From Phaeobacter sp. 11ANDIMAR09 (lineage in GTDB: Bacteria > Pseudomonadota > Alphaproteobacteria > Rhodobacterales > Rhodobacteraceae), in contig NZ_LIKT01000011.1 of NCBI RefSeq assembly GCF_001294455.1, positions 1 to 64,000 on the forward strand: a DNA stretch of 64,000 nt, given 5' to 3'. The notes below the pieces were generated by a model, which was not told the DNA's origin, ran no database searches, and saw nothing but the letters and a program-made list of their open reading frames with translations. Below, one piece after another: positions 53,784 through 62,290 of this stretch. A program made the position numbers and the translations under genes. Within the stretch, counting starts at the first letter, position 1; every line of letters starts with the position of its first letter.

Positions 53784-55127
53784 TCAGCCCGCCAAAATTA
53801 AAGCCTGAGCCATCCGGTGGTGCTGCTCCAGCAGGCCTGGCAAATCCAGCGTTGTCACCTCACCACTGCGCACCACCTGACGGCCCTCAACAAACAGATG
53901 TTTCACCTTGGAAGGGCCGGCCAAAAGTAGCGCCGCCGGATCCCAACTGCCGCTCGAGGAAACACCAGACACATCCCAGATTGCAATATCCGCCCGCTTA
54001 CCCAGCGCCAACCGCCCACAATCCGGCCGTCCCAACACATCTGCGCCGCCCCGGGTGGCAATCTGCAAAGCCTCATAGGGACTCATGGCGTCTGCCCCCT
54101 GCGACACCCGCTGCAACAGCATGGTTTGACGGGCCTCCCCCATCAGATCGGCCATATCGTTGCTGGCAGAGCCATCCACCCCCAGACCAACCGAAACCCC
54201 GGCATCGCGCATCTGGCGCACCGGTGCAATGCCCGATCCCAGGCGACAATTGGAACAGGGGCAATGGGCCACCCCGGTGCGACTGCGCGCAAACAGATCG
54301 ATCTCGACCGGGTTCAGCTTTACACAATGGGCATGCCAAACATCCGGTCCGGTCCAGCCCAGCTCCTCGGCATATTGACCAGGGCGACAGCCAAAATGAG
54401 CCTCAGAATAGGCAATATCCTCTTCATTTTCCGCCAGATGCGTATGCAACATCACCCCCTTGTCTCGGGCCAGAATTGCCGTATCTCGCATCAATTCCCG
54501 GCTCACCGAAAAGGGCGAACAGGGCGCCAGCCCAACCCGACACATCGACCCCTCGGCGGCATCATGAAAACCATCAACCACCCGTATCATATCCTCCAGG
54601 ATGGCCTCTTCCGCCTCTACCAGATGATCCGGGGGCAATCCCCCCTGGCTCTCCCCAATGCTCATGGCACCCCGGGTCGGGTGAAACCGCAGCCCCACCT
54701 GCGCCGCTGCATGGATCGTATCCTCCAACCGGGCGCCATTGGGATAAAGATACAGATGGTCGGAGCTCAACGTGCAGCCTGACAGAGCCAGTTCCACCAG
54801 CCCCAGTTGTGCCGAAACAAACATCTCCTCCGGGCCAAAGCGGCTCCAGATCGGGTAAAGCCGCTGCAACCAGCCAAACAGCAGCGCATCCTGCGCCCCC
54901 GGCACCGCCCGCGTTAGGTTTTGATACAGGTGATGATGGGTGTTGACCAATCCCGGCGTCACCACGCAGCCCTCGCCGCTTAGGATCTCACCACTGCTCA
55001 CCAATCCCTGCCCCACAGCAGCGATTTCGCCTTCACGGATCAATACATCCGCATTGTGAAACACCTGATCTTGGTCATCCATCGTCAGGATGGTATTGGC
55101 ATTTTGAATGAGGGTTTCGCCCATCAT
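53784..55127 (-). CDS. 8-oxoguanine deaminase-like amidohydrolase
   Basis: 447 residues, zinc amidohydrolase. Visible: the metal motif in TPGLVNTHHHLYQNLTRAVP, MLHTHLAENEEDIAYSE, WHAHCVKLNP, HCPCSNCRLGSGIAPVRQMR and LGVDGSASNDMADLMGEARQ. The SNCRLGSGIAPVR and DGSASND segments match the 8-oxoguanine deaminase/hydroxyatrazine ethylaminohydrolase branch, which deaminates 8-oxoguanine to urate. GGAG at 5 bases supports ATG 55127, and ATG 55124 is an alternative. It is transcribed with the CAP-protein gene and faces guaD. Confidence 0.83.
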   Translation of the reverse strand: MMGETLIQNANTILTMDDQDQVFHNADVLIREGEIAAVGQGLVSSGEILSGEGCVVTPGLVNTHHHLYQNLTRAVPGAQDALLFGWLQRLYPIWSRFGPEEMFVSAQLGLVELALSGCTLSSDHLYLYPNGARLEDTIHAAAQVGLRFHPTRGAMSIGESQGGLPPDHLVEAEEAILEDMIRVVDGFHDAAEGSMCRVGLAPCSPFSVSRELMRDTAILARDKGVMLHTHLAENEEDIAYSEAHFGCRPGQYAEELGWTGPDVWHAHCVKLNPVEIDLFARSRTGVAHCPCSNCRLGSGIAPVRQMRDAGVSVGLGVDGSASNDMADLMGEARQTMLLQRVSQGADAMSPYEALQIATRGGADVLGRPDCGRLALGKRADIAIWDVSGVSSSGSWDPAALLLAGPSKVKHLFVEGRQVVRSGEVTTLDLPGLLEQHHRMAQALILAG

Positions 55128-55270
55128 GCACACTCCATTTAGGCCCGACTCGGTTCATGGAGGTGCAAACAGGCCGACAGAGAACGGGCAAAGGACTCGG
55201 CCTGACCTGCAGCCTATCTCAGAGCGAACACCTCTCTCAAGCCTGAATCTGCCCGCCATTCAACGCCCTG

Positions 55271-55319
55271 TTTTCACTTTTCAATAAATATTCCGGGGGC
55301 ACGGGGGCAGAGCCCCCGT
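55271..55319 (-). repeat. dispersed hairpin repeat, copy 3 (3' of hisN)
   Basis: On the minus strand: ACGGGGGC, TCT, GCCCCCGT, then GCCCCCGGAATATTTATTGA and AAAGTGAAAA. It begins 56 bases beyond the hisN stop. Confidence 0.7.
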
Positions 55320-55374
55320 CTGGCGCCGCCAGCCAGTCCTGCCTCTCCCTCTTGCCGGTCTGGCTCGCAGCCCC

Positions 55375-56172
55375 CTATCCCATTTGCCAATTCAGCCGTT
55401 GCAAGGCTGCAGCGTGCAGCTCCGGCGTTGCCGCCGCCAGCGCCCGCCCCCCCTCATGGACAGGGCCCCCCTGCCAATCGGTCACCAGGCCGCCGGCCGC
55501 CTCAATCACTGCAATGGGCGCCTGAATATCATAGGCATTGAGCCCGGCCTCGATCACCAAATCAATCTGTCCAGCGGCCAGGAGTGCATAGGCATAGCAG
55601 TCCATCCCGTAGCGGGTCAGCTTGACCTCTTCAGCCACCCGGCCAAAGGCCGCGCCCTCGTCCGGGGTCCCGACTTCAGGGAAGGTCGTGAACAAAATGG
55701 CCTCCTCCAGCCCCCGCCCAGCGCGCGTCTTCAGCTGCTGCGGCCCCAGGGGACCGGTCATTTCTGCCCGTTCAGCATCGCCGGAAAAGCGTTCGCCAAT
55801 ATAGGGCTGGTCGATCACCCCCAGGATTGGCCCGTCAGCTTCTGACAAAGCGATCAAAACGCCCCAGGTCGGGGTGCCACTGATAAAGCCACGGGTTCCG
55901 TCAATCGGATCCAGCACCCAGGTGCGCCCCGAGGTGCCAGGCTGTGGCGGGAATTCTTCCCCCAGGATAGCATCCTCAGGCCGCAGCTCCGCCAACAGGG
56001 CACGCATCGCGTCTTCTGCGGCGCGATCCGCGACGGTGACCGGGTCAAACCCCTCACTGAGCTTGTTTTCTGCGCCCAGGTCTTGACTGCGAAAATACGG
56101 CAGGATCACCTTGCCCGCCGCATCTGCCAATTGATGCGCGACCTGCATGTCGCTCAATACTCTCTGTGTCAT
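55375..56172 (-). CDS. hisN: histidinol-phosphatase, inositol-monophosphatase type (HisN)
   Basis: 265 residues. Family motifs: GEEFPPQPGTSGRTWVLDPI with D-P-I-D-G-T-x-x-F (DPIDGTRGFISGTPTWGVLI) and the C-terminal YDIQAPIAVIEAAGG. Alphaproteobacteria commonly use this IMP-type enzyme for the histidinol-phosphate step; the GTRGFISG segment matches the HisN branch better than SuhB or CysQ. The preferred start MTQRVLSD has GGATGGA close upstream, and the frame is open to 56292. No other his gene is nearby, so inositol or other phosphatase activity cannot be excluded. Confidence 0.82.
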   Translation of the reverse strand: MTQRVLSDMQVAHQLADAAGKVILPYFRSQDLGAENKLSEGFDPVTVADRAAEDAMRALLAELRPEDAILGEEFPPQPGTSGRTWVLDPIDGTRGFISGTPTWGVLIALSEADGPILGVIDQPYIGERFSGDAERAEMTGPLGPQQLKTRAGRGLEEAILFTTFPEVGTPDEGAAFGRVAEEVKLTRYGMDCYAYALLAAGQIDLVIEAGLNAYDIQAPIAVIEAAGGLVTDWQGGPVHEGGRALAAATPELHAAALQRLNWQMG

Positions 56173-56254
56173 CTGTCCATCCAAAGTCCAAACACCTGCA
56201 ACAGCGCCTGCATTTGTCAGCAAAAGGAAACAACTGTACAAAAGCCGGTCACAG

Positions 56255-56285
56255 AAAAACCGGTGCCACTCTCGCGGCGCCGGTT
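56255..56285 (-). terminator. intrinsic terminator downstream of the PraR-like gene
   Basis: AACCGGTGCC (56258-56267) pairs with GGCGCCGGTT (56276-56285), 10 pairs with one G-T, followed on the minus strand by five T. It lies about 130 bases past the regulator's stop and before hisN. Confidence 0.7.
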
Positions 56286-56417
56286 CAAGCAAAATGTAAG
56301 GTGGATGAGATCAATGCCTCAAAAGCGGCAATGTCTCAAAACCAATATCTTAGCGTCCCCAGCCTCTGCCTCTGCCCAACAGGTGGTTGGGGACAGGCAG
56401 AGACTGGATCTTAGGTT

Positions 56418-56786
56418 TTAGGCGACGTCGCTGAGAACACGAGCCAGTTCAAACAGGCGCCGACGCTGGTTTTCCGGAATAGCGTAGTAGGAGCGCACCA
56501 GATCCAGGGCCTCTTTGTCGCCCATCAGATCATCCGGCACAGCGGATTTTTCGCCAGATTTGGCATCCTCATCCAGACCTTCAAAGAAAAAGCTGACCGG
56601 CACGTCCATCGCGTCGGAAATATCCCAGAGCCGTGAGGCGCTGACCCGGTTTGCACCGGTCTCGTATTTCTGAATCTGCTGGAATTTGATACCAACCTGT
56701 TCAGCCAGCTGCTGCTGGGTCTTTCCAATCAGCCACCGACGGTGCCGAATACGCTTGCCGACATGAACATCTACAGGATGAGCCAT
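56418..56786 (-). CDS. XRE-family regulator, PraR/PhrR-like
   Basis: 122 residues. VDVHVGKRIRHRRWLIGKTQ and QLAEQVGIKFQQIQKYETGA, then NRVSASRLWDISDAMDVPVS form an XRE helix-turn-helix almost identical in pattern to rhizobial PraR/PhrR. The C-terminus is helical (MGDKEALDLVRSYYAIPENQ). PraR-type proteins repress symbiosis, biofilm or quorum-linked genes in other alphaproteobacteria; the targets here are unknown. AGGAG precedes ATG. Confidence 0.85.
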   Translation of the reverse strand: MAHPVDVHVGKRIRHRRWLIGKTQQQLAEQVGIKFQQIQKYETGANRVSASRLWDISDAMDVPVSFFFEGLDEDAKSGEKSAVPDDLMGDKEALDLVRSYYAIPENQRRRLFELARVLSDVA

Positions 56787-57137
56787 TCGCTATCTCCTAG
56801 TTAATCAATAAATCCCTGCCCGGACACAGCTTCACATCTCTGTTCGCGCAGCACTATAGTTCGTTACCACTGCGACCAATGAGATACTCAACCATCACGA
56901 TCAGAGCTCAACCTCGTCCCCAACAGTAAGACCTTCGCAGTTGAATTCAAGCCTGACACCTCGCTCTGGCGCCCGCAATGAGGCAAATGTATGATTTTAC
57001 CTATCATTTTGATGGTGTCATATATGCTTTAGGATACCTATTTTTGCCTCCCCATAAATAGCGAGGTGAAAAAACTGGCAGTTATTCATTCGCTCAGGCG
57101 CGAATCACCTGCACATCGGAAGAAAGACGGACAAAAA
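56787..57137. other. 351-base divergent spacer, no gene seen
   Basis: Lies between the PraR-like gene and the quinone oxidoreductase gene. It is AT-rich at 56990-57060, which is a plausible promoter region for the oxidoreductase gene. A 27-codon frame here has no ribosome site and was not called. Confidence 0.5.
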
Positions 57138-58094
57138 ATGCTGGCCTATCGTATCAAGAGTTTTGACACCCCCGCTGTTCTCGAGAACATCGACAGTCCC
57201 GCCCCGGCAGCCCATGAGGTCAAGGTCAGGATCCGGGCCTGTGGGCTCAACTTTGCAGATTTGCTTTTGCAGAAAGGGACATACCAAGACACTCCCACCC
57301 TGCCTTTCACCCCCGGACTAGAGGTCTCTGGCGAGGTGATCGCATGTGGATCATCCGTCCAAGGGGTGGCCCCGGGAGACCGTGTTGCGGTGTTCAGCGG
57401 CCAGGGTGGTTTGGCCGAGGAGGGGGTCTTTGACGCCAGCCGTGTTGTGCCCATACCCGACAGTATGAGTTTTGAAGATGCCGCCGCCTTGCAGATCGCC
57501 TATGGCACCAGCCATGTCGCCCTGGATCACTGTGCGCGCCTGCAGCCGGGAGAGACGCTATTGGTCACCGGCGCGGCGGGGGGCGTCGGGTTGACGGCGG
57601 TGGAAATAGGCAAGCTGATGGGAGCTCGGGTGATTGCCCATGCACGCGGAGCGGGAAAGTTGGAGGTAGCGCGGGAAGCGGGTGCCGACCACCTGATTGA
57701 TGCAGAGGCGGACCTGCGTCGCGAAGTGAAAGCCCTGGGCGGTGCCGATGTGGTTTATGATGCTGTGGGCGGCGACGTCTGGACGGCCGCGTTTCGCTCC
57801 ACCAACCCCGGAGGGCGCCTGCTGCCCATCGGGTTTGCCAGCGGAGAGGTGCCTCAGATCCCGGCCAATCACCTGCTGGTCAAGAACCTGACAGTGATCG
57901 GCTTCTATATCGGTGGCTATATGAAGTCCCATCCCGAGGTCATCCAGCGCTCGCTGAAAACCCTGATGGAGTGGCATGGCAGCGGCCGCATCACGCCCCA
58001 TATCAGCCATTGCTTACCCTTAAAGCAGGTGGCAGAGGGCATGGAGCTGCTGCGCAGTCGGGCCTCAACAGGCAAGGTGGTGATCACGCCCTGA
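57138..58094 (+). CDS. NADPH:quinone oxidoreductase-type MDR protein
   Basis: 318 residues, zinc-free medium-chain dehydrogenase/reductase. VRIRACGLNFADLLLQKGTY and FTPGLEVSGEVIACG open the catalytic domain, and the Rossmann motif VTGAAGGVGLTAVEIGKLMG is followed by HLIDAEADLRREV. Lack of the zinc-binding cysteines marks the quinone oxidoreductase/enoyl reductase subfamily. The substrate is unknown. MLAYRIKSF was chosen as start because the family begins there, although the Shine-Dalgarno is weak (CGGA). It is followed by a strong terminator. Confidence 0.87.
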   Translation: MLAYRIKSFDTPAVLENIDSPAPAAHEVKVRIRACGLNFADLLLQKGTYQDTPTLPFTPGLEVSGEVIACGSSVQGVAPGDRVAVFSGQGGLAEEGVFDASRVVPIPDSMSFEDAAALQIAYGTSHVALDHCARLQPGETLLVTGAAGGVGLTAVEIGKLMGARVIAHARGAGKLEVAREAGADHLIDAEADLRREVKALGGADVVYDAVGGDVWTAAFRSTNPGGRLLPIGFASGEVPQIPANHLLVKNLTVIGFYIGGYMKSHPEVIQRSLKTLMEWHGSGRITPHISHCLPLKQVAEGMELLRSRASTGKVVITP

Positions 58095-58153
58095 TCTCCC
58101 TCGCCCCCCCGGGTTACCTTTATCCAACCCAAACCAAACCTGCGCAGAACGTC

Positions 58154-58183
58154 AAAGGGGCAGCACCATGCTGCCCCTTTTGA
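58154..58183. terminator. terminator of the quinone oxidoreductase gene
   Basis: AAAGGGGCAGCA and TGCTGCCCCTTT pair perfectly around CCA (58154-58180), followed on the plus strand by TTGATTT. It may also help end the convergent LysR gene. Confidence 0.85.
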
Positions 58184-58247
58184 TTTCGCTCTACCACTAA
58201 CCTTCACCGCCTGCTGCCATAGCAATGAGAGCCGCCGTCAGAACAGA

Positions 58248-59129
58248 TTAGCCGGCGACGCGCAGTGGCGCGGGACGCAGAGCCGCATAACCCTGTCGAA
58301 TGATCCGGGCCAGGTCTTCGACAAAACTGGCCCGCACGCTGTCCGCCCCATAGAGATTGATGTGCTGTTTCGGCAGATCGGGCAGCAGGCCGCCATGGTC
58401 GATGGCCTCCTGATGATCGGGAATTGTTCCCTCCAGCAGGACACCAACCGCCAGATCGGCGCTGATGGTGGCCTCAACTGTGCGATCAGATTCGCTGTCC
58501 ACTGCCATATCCCACTCGCGCCCTGCCTGATCCAGCTTGGCGGTGGCGACAGGGCGAAAGATGCAGGCCCGGCAGAACCCCAGGCGCAGCGGGCTTTGCC
58601 GCCAAGCCGAGCCATTGGGCGCGCCGACCCAACGCAGAGGCATCTCGTGGATGGTCTCGCCGCCTTCGCCCGCGCCGCTTTCAGTGGTGAGGATCAGATC
58701 ATAGGTGCCCTTGGCAAACCCTGCTTTGAGATCGCGGGTATTGGAGGTCACCAGATTGACATTCACCCGCGGGAAACTGGCATTGAAACGCTGCAACACC
58801 TGCGGGATGACCGGGTAGACCACATCATGGGGCACCCCCAGAACCACCTCGCCTTCAAAGGCCTGATCCGTCAGGCGCCCGATCACCTCGTCATTCAGGG
58901 CAACCATACGCCGAGCATAGCCCAGCAACTGCTCGCCCGAGGGCGTCAGTGCGATGGTGCGCCCCGAACGATCCAGCAAAGCCAGCCCTAATAGCTCCTC
59001 CAGCCGCTTGAGCTGCATCGAGACCGCAGACTGGGTCAGATGCAAAAAACCGGCAGCCCGCGTGACGCCGCCATAGTCCGCCACAGCCACAAAAGACCGC
59101 AGTGTGGTGATATCCAGATTACGTGCCAT
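58248..59129 (-). CDS. LysR-family transcriptional regulator
   Basis: 293 residues. HTH at residues 5-63 (LDITTLRSFVAVADYGGVTR, AAGFLHLTQSAVSMQLKRLE) and a periplasmic-binding-protein-like effector domain (VLGVPHDVVYPVIPQVLQRF). The effector is unknown. AGGAGTCGTG gives a 6-base gap to ATG 59129. It is divergent from a DUF1127 gene across 123 bases, and two short dyads there (59139-59153 and 59194-59210) are candidate binding sites. The DUF1127 gene is the likely target besides the gene itself. Confidence 0.88.
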   Translation of the reverse strand: MARNLDITTLRSFVAVADYGGVTRAAGFLHLTQSAVSMQLKRLEELLGLALLDRSGRTIALTPSGEQLLGYARRMVALNDEVIGRLTDQAFEGEVVLGVPHDVVYPVIPQVLQRFNASFPRVNVNLVTSNTRDLKAGFAKGTYDLILTTESGAGEGGETIHEMPLRWVGAPNGSAWRQSPLRLGFCRACIFRPVATAKLDQAGREWDMAVDSESDRTVEATISADLAVGVLLEGTIPDHQEAIDHGGLLPDLPKQHINLYGADSVRASFVEDLARIIRQGYAALRPAPLRVAG

Positions 59130-59138
59130 CACGACTCC

Positions 59139-59153
59139 TGATGTGTTTCATCA
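59139..59153. promoter_or_regulatory. dyad next to the LysR start
   Basis: TGATG-TGTTT-CATCA, next to the LysR ribosome site. A second dyad of reversed form, CATCA then TGATG, lies at 59194-59210 on the DUF1127 side. Confidence 0.4.
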
Positions 59154-59252
59154 ATAACATTCGTTTTCAAAATAGATCATAAGACTGCATATACATCAAC
59201 AGAAATGATGAAGACCCGAAGAAGTATCAAAATTTAATGAAAGGAAAAGACC

Positions 59253-59486
59253 GTGTCCTATACCTCCAACACCTGCCACGCGCCTCGCGCCATCTCCTGC
59301 ACCGCGCCTCGCACTCGTTTCAGCCTGTTGTCTTTTGTGACCCAGCGGCTGGAGCTACTGCGCCAACGTCGCCAGCTGAAGACCCTTGATACCCGCACGC
59401 TGGAAGACATCGGCATCAGCCGCCGCGATGCCCTGCACGAGGCACATCGCTCGATCTGGGATGCCCCCGAGAGCTGGAAAGACTAA
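59253..59486 (+). CDS. DUF1127 protein
   Basis: 77 residues, starting at GTG after AAGGAAAAGACC. The C-terminal half has the DUF1127/YjiS pattern RQRRQLKTLDTRTLEDIGIS followed by RRDALHEAHR. Small Arg-rich DUF1127 proteins bind RNA and influence phosphate, carbon or stress metabolism in other alphaproteobacteria. The N-terminal Ser/Cys/Arg-rich part is not recognised. It is divergent from the LysR gene. Confidence 0.86.
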   Translation: MSYTSNTCHAPRAISCTAPRTRFSLLSFVTQRLELLRQRRQLKTLDTRTLEDIGISRRDALHEAHRSIWDAPESWKD

Positions 59487-59596
59487 CAGATTGCAGCGTA
59501 AGTCCGCGCCGGAAAGCGCCCAAGGACTGGCCTGCTCTCAGGTCAATAAATACCGCTTTGCTCGGCTTCAATGTGAGCAACCCGCGAGACCTCCTG

Positions 59597-59630
59597 AAAG
59601 ACCTGCCCCGAATTGAGGCAGGTCTTTTTA
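59597..59630 (+). terminator. intrinsic terminator of the DUF1127 gene
   Basis: AAAGACCTGCC (59597-59607) pairs with GGCAGGTCTTT (59617-59627), 11 bp and a 9-base loop, followed by T. Confidence 0.88.
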
Positions 59631-59763
59631 CGTTTTTAACGGCTTTCTACGCATCAAGACTTGAACGACTGGCCAAGAAAACCGATATTTAGCGAGAATG
59701 CCGCCAAGATCGACATGATGATCCGGTGTGGCAAGGGAGTTTTTGGAACGGAGACCATGATAT

Positions 59764-60537
59764 ATGGCACAGTTTGATACAATGAGATCCGCTGCAGGCG
59801 CGCGCGCCGCAGAGATCGACGCAGGGCTGCGCGCCCATATGAACAAAGTCTACGGCACCATGTCCGTCGGCCTGCTAATCACAGCCCTGGCCGCCTGGGC
59901 CATCGCCAACCTGTCGATCACCTCTTCCCCCACCGAGTATCAGATCGGCACAGACCGTTTTCTGACCGACCTGGGCTATACGCTCTATGTGTCGCCGGTA
60001 AAATATGTGCTGATGTTCGCACCTCTGGCCTTTATCTTCTTTGGCTGGGGCGCTTTGATGAGCCGCGGCAGCGCCGCAGCAGTCCAGCTGGGCTTCCTGG
60101 TGTTTGCAGCCGTGATGGGCGTGTCCATGGGCACGGTCTTCATGATCTACACCCCCTATTCGATCACCCAGACCTTCCTGGTGACCGCGATTGCCTTTGC
60201 CGGCCTGTCGCTCTGGGGCTACACCACCAAGCGTGATCTGAGCGGCATGGGCACCTTCTTGATGATGGGCGTGATCGGTCTGCTGGTTGCCATGGTCGTC
60301 AACATGTTCCTGCAATCCGGCGTCATGATGATGGCGATCTCTGCCATTGGTGTGCTGATCTTTGCCGGCCTCACAGCCTTCTATACCCAGGACATCAAGG
60401 CCACCTATGTTGCCATGGCCACCCAGGGCAATCAGGAATGGCTCGACAAGGCCGCTTTTGACGGCGCTCTCAGCCTCTACATCAGCTTCCTGAATATGTT
60501 CCAGTTCCTCCTTATGTTCATGGGTCAGCAAGAATAA
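59764..60537 (+). CDS. Bax inhibitor-1/YccA family membrane protein
   Basis: 257 residues with seven hydrophobic segments. The N-terminal RAAEIDAGLRAHMNKVYGTM and the downstream membrane segments GLLITALAAWAIANLS, FMIYTPYSITQTFLVTAIAF and ALSLYISFLNMFQFLLMFMG fit the BI-1/YccA family. In E. coli, YccA modulates the FtsH protease. A plausible role here is membrane protein quality control or ion leak. GGAG is about 10 bases before ATG. It is followed by its own terminator. Confidence 0.92.
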   Translation: MAQFDTMRSAAGARAAEIDAGLRAHMNKVYGTMSVGLLITALAAWAIANLSITSSPTEYQIGTDRFLTDLGYTLYVSPVKYVLMFAPLAFIFFGWGALMSRGSAAAVQLGFLVFAAVMGVSMGTVFMIYTPYSITQTFLVTAIAFAGLSLWGYTTKRDLSGMGTFLMMGVIGLLVAMVVNMFLQSGVMMMAISAIGVLIFAGLTAFYTQDIKATYVAMATQGNQEWLDKAAFDGALSLYISFLNMFQFLLMFMGQQE

Positions 60538-60566
60538 GCAACAGCTGACAAACCAAGACATTAAGC

Positions 60567-60600
60567 GAGGGGCGGATCACACAGATCCGCCCCTCTTTGT
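60567..60600 (+). terminator. intrinsic terminator of the BI-1 gene
   Basis: GAGGGGCGGATC (60567-60578) pairs perfectly with GATCCGCCCCTC (60584-60595), 12 bp and a 5-base loop, followed by TTTGTTTG. Confidence 0.9.
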
Positions 60601-60644
60601 TTGTTCCGATCATTTCTTCACAGTATTGAGACACAGGACGTCAC

Positions 60645-61127
60645 ATGAAAATTCTGGACCTTCCGCCAAGCGAGGCCGCCCGCCTTATCCCGCTGCTGCA
60701 GGATCTGCAGGATCTGCATGCTCTGCATGTGGAACACCAGCCCGCCCGCTACCCTGCTGCCCCCACAGAGGCTGAACTGGAGCGCTGGCTGCAGGGCTGG
60801 CTTCAACAGGAGACTGTGACCGCTCTTGTTGCTGAAAGCCCGAAAGGGGCGCTTCTGGGCTATGTGATCTTTGAGATCGAACACCGGCCACCGCTCCCAG
60901 TCCGCTTTGAGGAAAGCCGGGTGATGGTGCACCATATTGCCACCGTTTCGGCTTTTCGCCGTATGGGCGTTGGCCTAGCCCTTCTGCATGCCGTCAAGCA
61001 GCGCGCCGAGGCAGCCGGCATCAAGGTCATTGCCACCACCTATGCGCCCTTCAACAGCGCCTCCAAGGCCCTGTTCCAGAGCATCGGGCTGGAACCAGTC
61101 ACGATTTTTGCGGAATGGCGGGCATAG
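60645..61127 (+). CDS. GNAT-family N-acetyltransferase
   Basis: 160 residues. The acetyl-CoA-binding motif A is VMVHHIATVSAFRRMGVGLA (R-x-x-G-x-G/A), followed by LLHAVKQRAEAAGIKVI and FNSASKALFQSIGLEPVT. The acceptor substrate is unknown. It is monocistronic, with terminator-bearing genes on both sides. Confidence 0.88.
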   Translation: MKILDLPPSEAARLIPLLQDLQDLHALHVEHQPARYPAAPTEAELERWLQGWLQQETVTALVAESPKGALLGYVIFEIEHRPPLPVRFEESRVMVHHIATVSAFRRMGVGLALLHAVKQRAEAAGIKVIATTYAPFNSASKALFQSIGLEPVTIFAEWRA

Positions 61128-61188
61128 AGCACAAACAAACACTGGCCCAGCACCTGCTGGGCCCGAACCTCCGCCCCGCAGCATCTGG

Positions 61189-61632
61189 CTAGTTGCAGGA
61201 CAATCCCGTCGCCAGCGCCAGGGTCGAACCATTCCTGCTGCCAACCACCTGGACCTGTCCAACAGGCCGACAGCCTGACTCCTCGGCGACCAGGCCGCGA
61301 AAGGCATTGGGCTCCAGTTCAGGCAGGCTGGCAACGACGCTCCGCTTTGGCACGCTCAGCACCGCCAACCCCATGCGATCCGCCCGCATCAGGGACAGAG
61401 ACAAGGACCGCCCCAGAACCTGCACCACCCGTGTCTGGCTTCCGGGCGCAACCACATCAAAACCCTGCGGCGCGGGCGCGGCAATCGTCAGGACCCCAGG
61501 CTGGGACATCCCCCCCTCAAGCGCCGACGCCAGAACGGGTTGGGGCAGTTGCACAATAGGCTCCGCTATCGGCGCCGGTCCCGGGCCTGCCGCGACAACA
61601 AGGGCGGCACCAAAAATCAAACTCTTCACCAT
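61189..61632 (-). CDS. secreted hypothetical protein
   Basis: 147 residues. The signal peptide is about residues 1-22 (MVKSLIFGAALVVAAGPGPA) and the mature part is small-residue rich, with two Cys (ESGCRPV and GLSCN) that could form a disulfide. No recognised domain. AGG is 8 bases before ATG 61632. The AT-rich upstream region contains an imperfectly placed TTTGAT/ATCAAA dyad. Confidence 0.6.
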   Translation of the reverse strand: MVKSLIFGAALVVAAGPGPAPIAEPIVQLPQPVLASALEGGMSQPGVLTIAAPAPQGFDVVAPGSQTRVVQVLGRSLSLSLMRADRMGLAVLSVPKRSVVASLPELEPNAFRGLVAEESGCRPVGQVQVVGSRNGSTLALATGLSCN

Positions 61633-61724
61633 CACAACACCTGCTTCTCACCAATCCACATTGGAAAGATAAAGGCAGATTGGGGCAGAATGAGGTCTTA
61701 TGAATTTGATAATATTGCGCTTTT

Positions 61725-61743
61725 TTTGATCATTCCTATCAAA
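61725..61743. promoter_or_regulatory. TTTGAT-N7-ATCAAA dyad
   Basis: TTTGAT (61725-61730) and ATCAAA (61738-61743) with a 7-base gap in an AT-rich island, about 93 bases upstream of the secreted-protein ATG. The spacing differs from the FNR pattern (TTGAT-N4-ATCAA). Confidence 0.35.
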
Positions 61744-61865
61744 TTGTTCCGATCATCGCAAAATCGAGGTTTGCACTCACCGAGTGCTGCGCCAGAATGG
61801 CACAGCCCAGTGGCGGCCCTGCTGCCGGGTCGCGCTGACAGATCTCAGCCAAGCCGCAGAAACGC

Positions 61866-61892
61866 AAAAGGGCCACGCAATGCGTGACCCTT
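61866..61892 (-). terminator. intrinsic terminator of rpmG
   Basis: AAGGG, a C-A mismatch, CACG pair with CGTG and CCCTT (9 pairs). On the minus strand, TTTT follows. It lies 26 bases after the rpmG stop. Confidence 0.7.
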
Positions 61893-61917
61893 GAAACCTT
61901 GTCAGAACAAGGAAGGC

Positions 61918-62085
61918 TTACTTGATTTTGCCTTCTTTGTACTCGACGTGCTTACGCACAACCGGGTCATACTTACGGATAACCATTTTTTCGGTCATGG
62001 TGCGTGCGTTCTTTTTGGTCACGTAGAAGTGGCCGGTGCCCGCGGTCGAGTTCAGGCGGATCTTGATTGTGGTAGGCTTCGCCAT
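61918..62085 (-). CDS. rpmG: 50S ribosomal protein L33
   Basis: 55 residues: [20 protein letters not shown], then [20 protein letters not shown] and a C-terminal [10 protein letters not shown]. This is the cysteine-free (C-minus) L33 form, without the zinc-binding CxxC pairs found in the other paralogue. It is part of the large ribosomal subunit. GGAG lies 6 bases before ATG. The gene is monocistronic, with its own terminator. Confidence 0.97.
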   Translation of the reverse strand: MAKPTTIKIRLNSTAGTGHFYVTKKNARTMTEKMVIRKYDPVVRKHVEYKEGKIK

Positions 62086-62290
62086 GGTGCTTCTCCTGCG
62101 TCCGAAAAGGCAGGGGCCTCTCGGTAAATTCCTATACGAGCGTGGCTTGTACCCTGCCCAGCTCCCGAGTCAATAGGATTCCCACCGCTTTACCCCGGAA
62201 TTCGTCCACCAAATCGGCTTTCACTCGCCGCATGGGGTGATTCCTATGATTCAGGTCCCAACAGGCTGCAAGAGCAACCGGTCAGGAAAA

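Noticed and set aside
56977-57063. A 27-codon frame upstream of the quinone oxidoreductase gene
   Set aside because: There is no ribosome site, and the AT-rich composition is that of a promoter region.
61690-61887. A 65-codon frame on the plus strand between the secreted protein and rpmG
   Set aside because: It crosses the rpmG terminator and has no Shine-Dalgarno or conserved-looking sequence beyond an AT-rich start.
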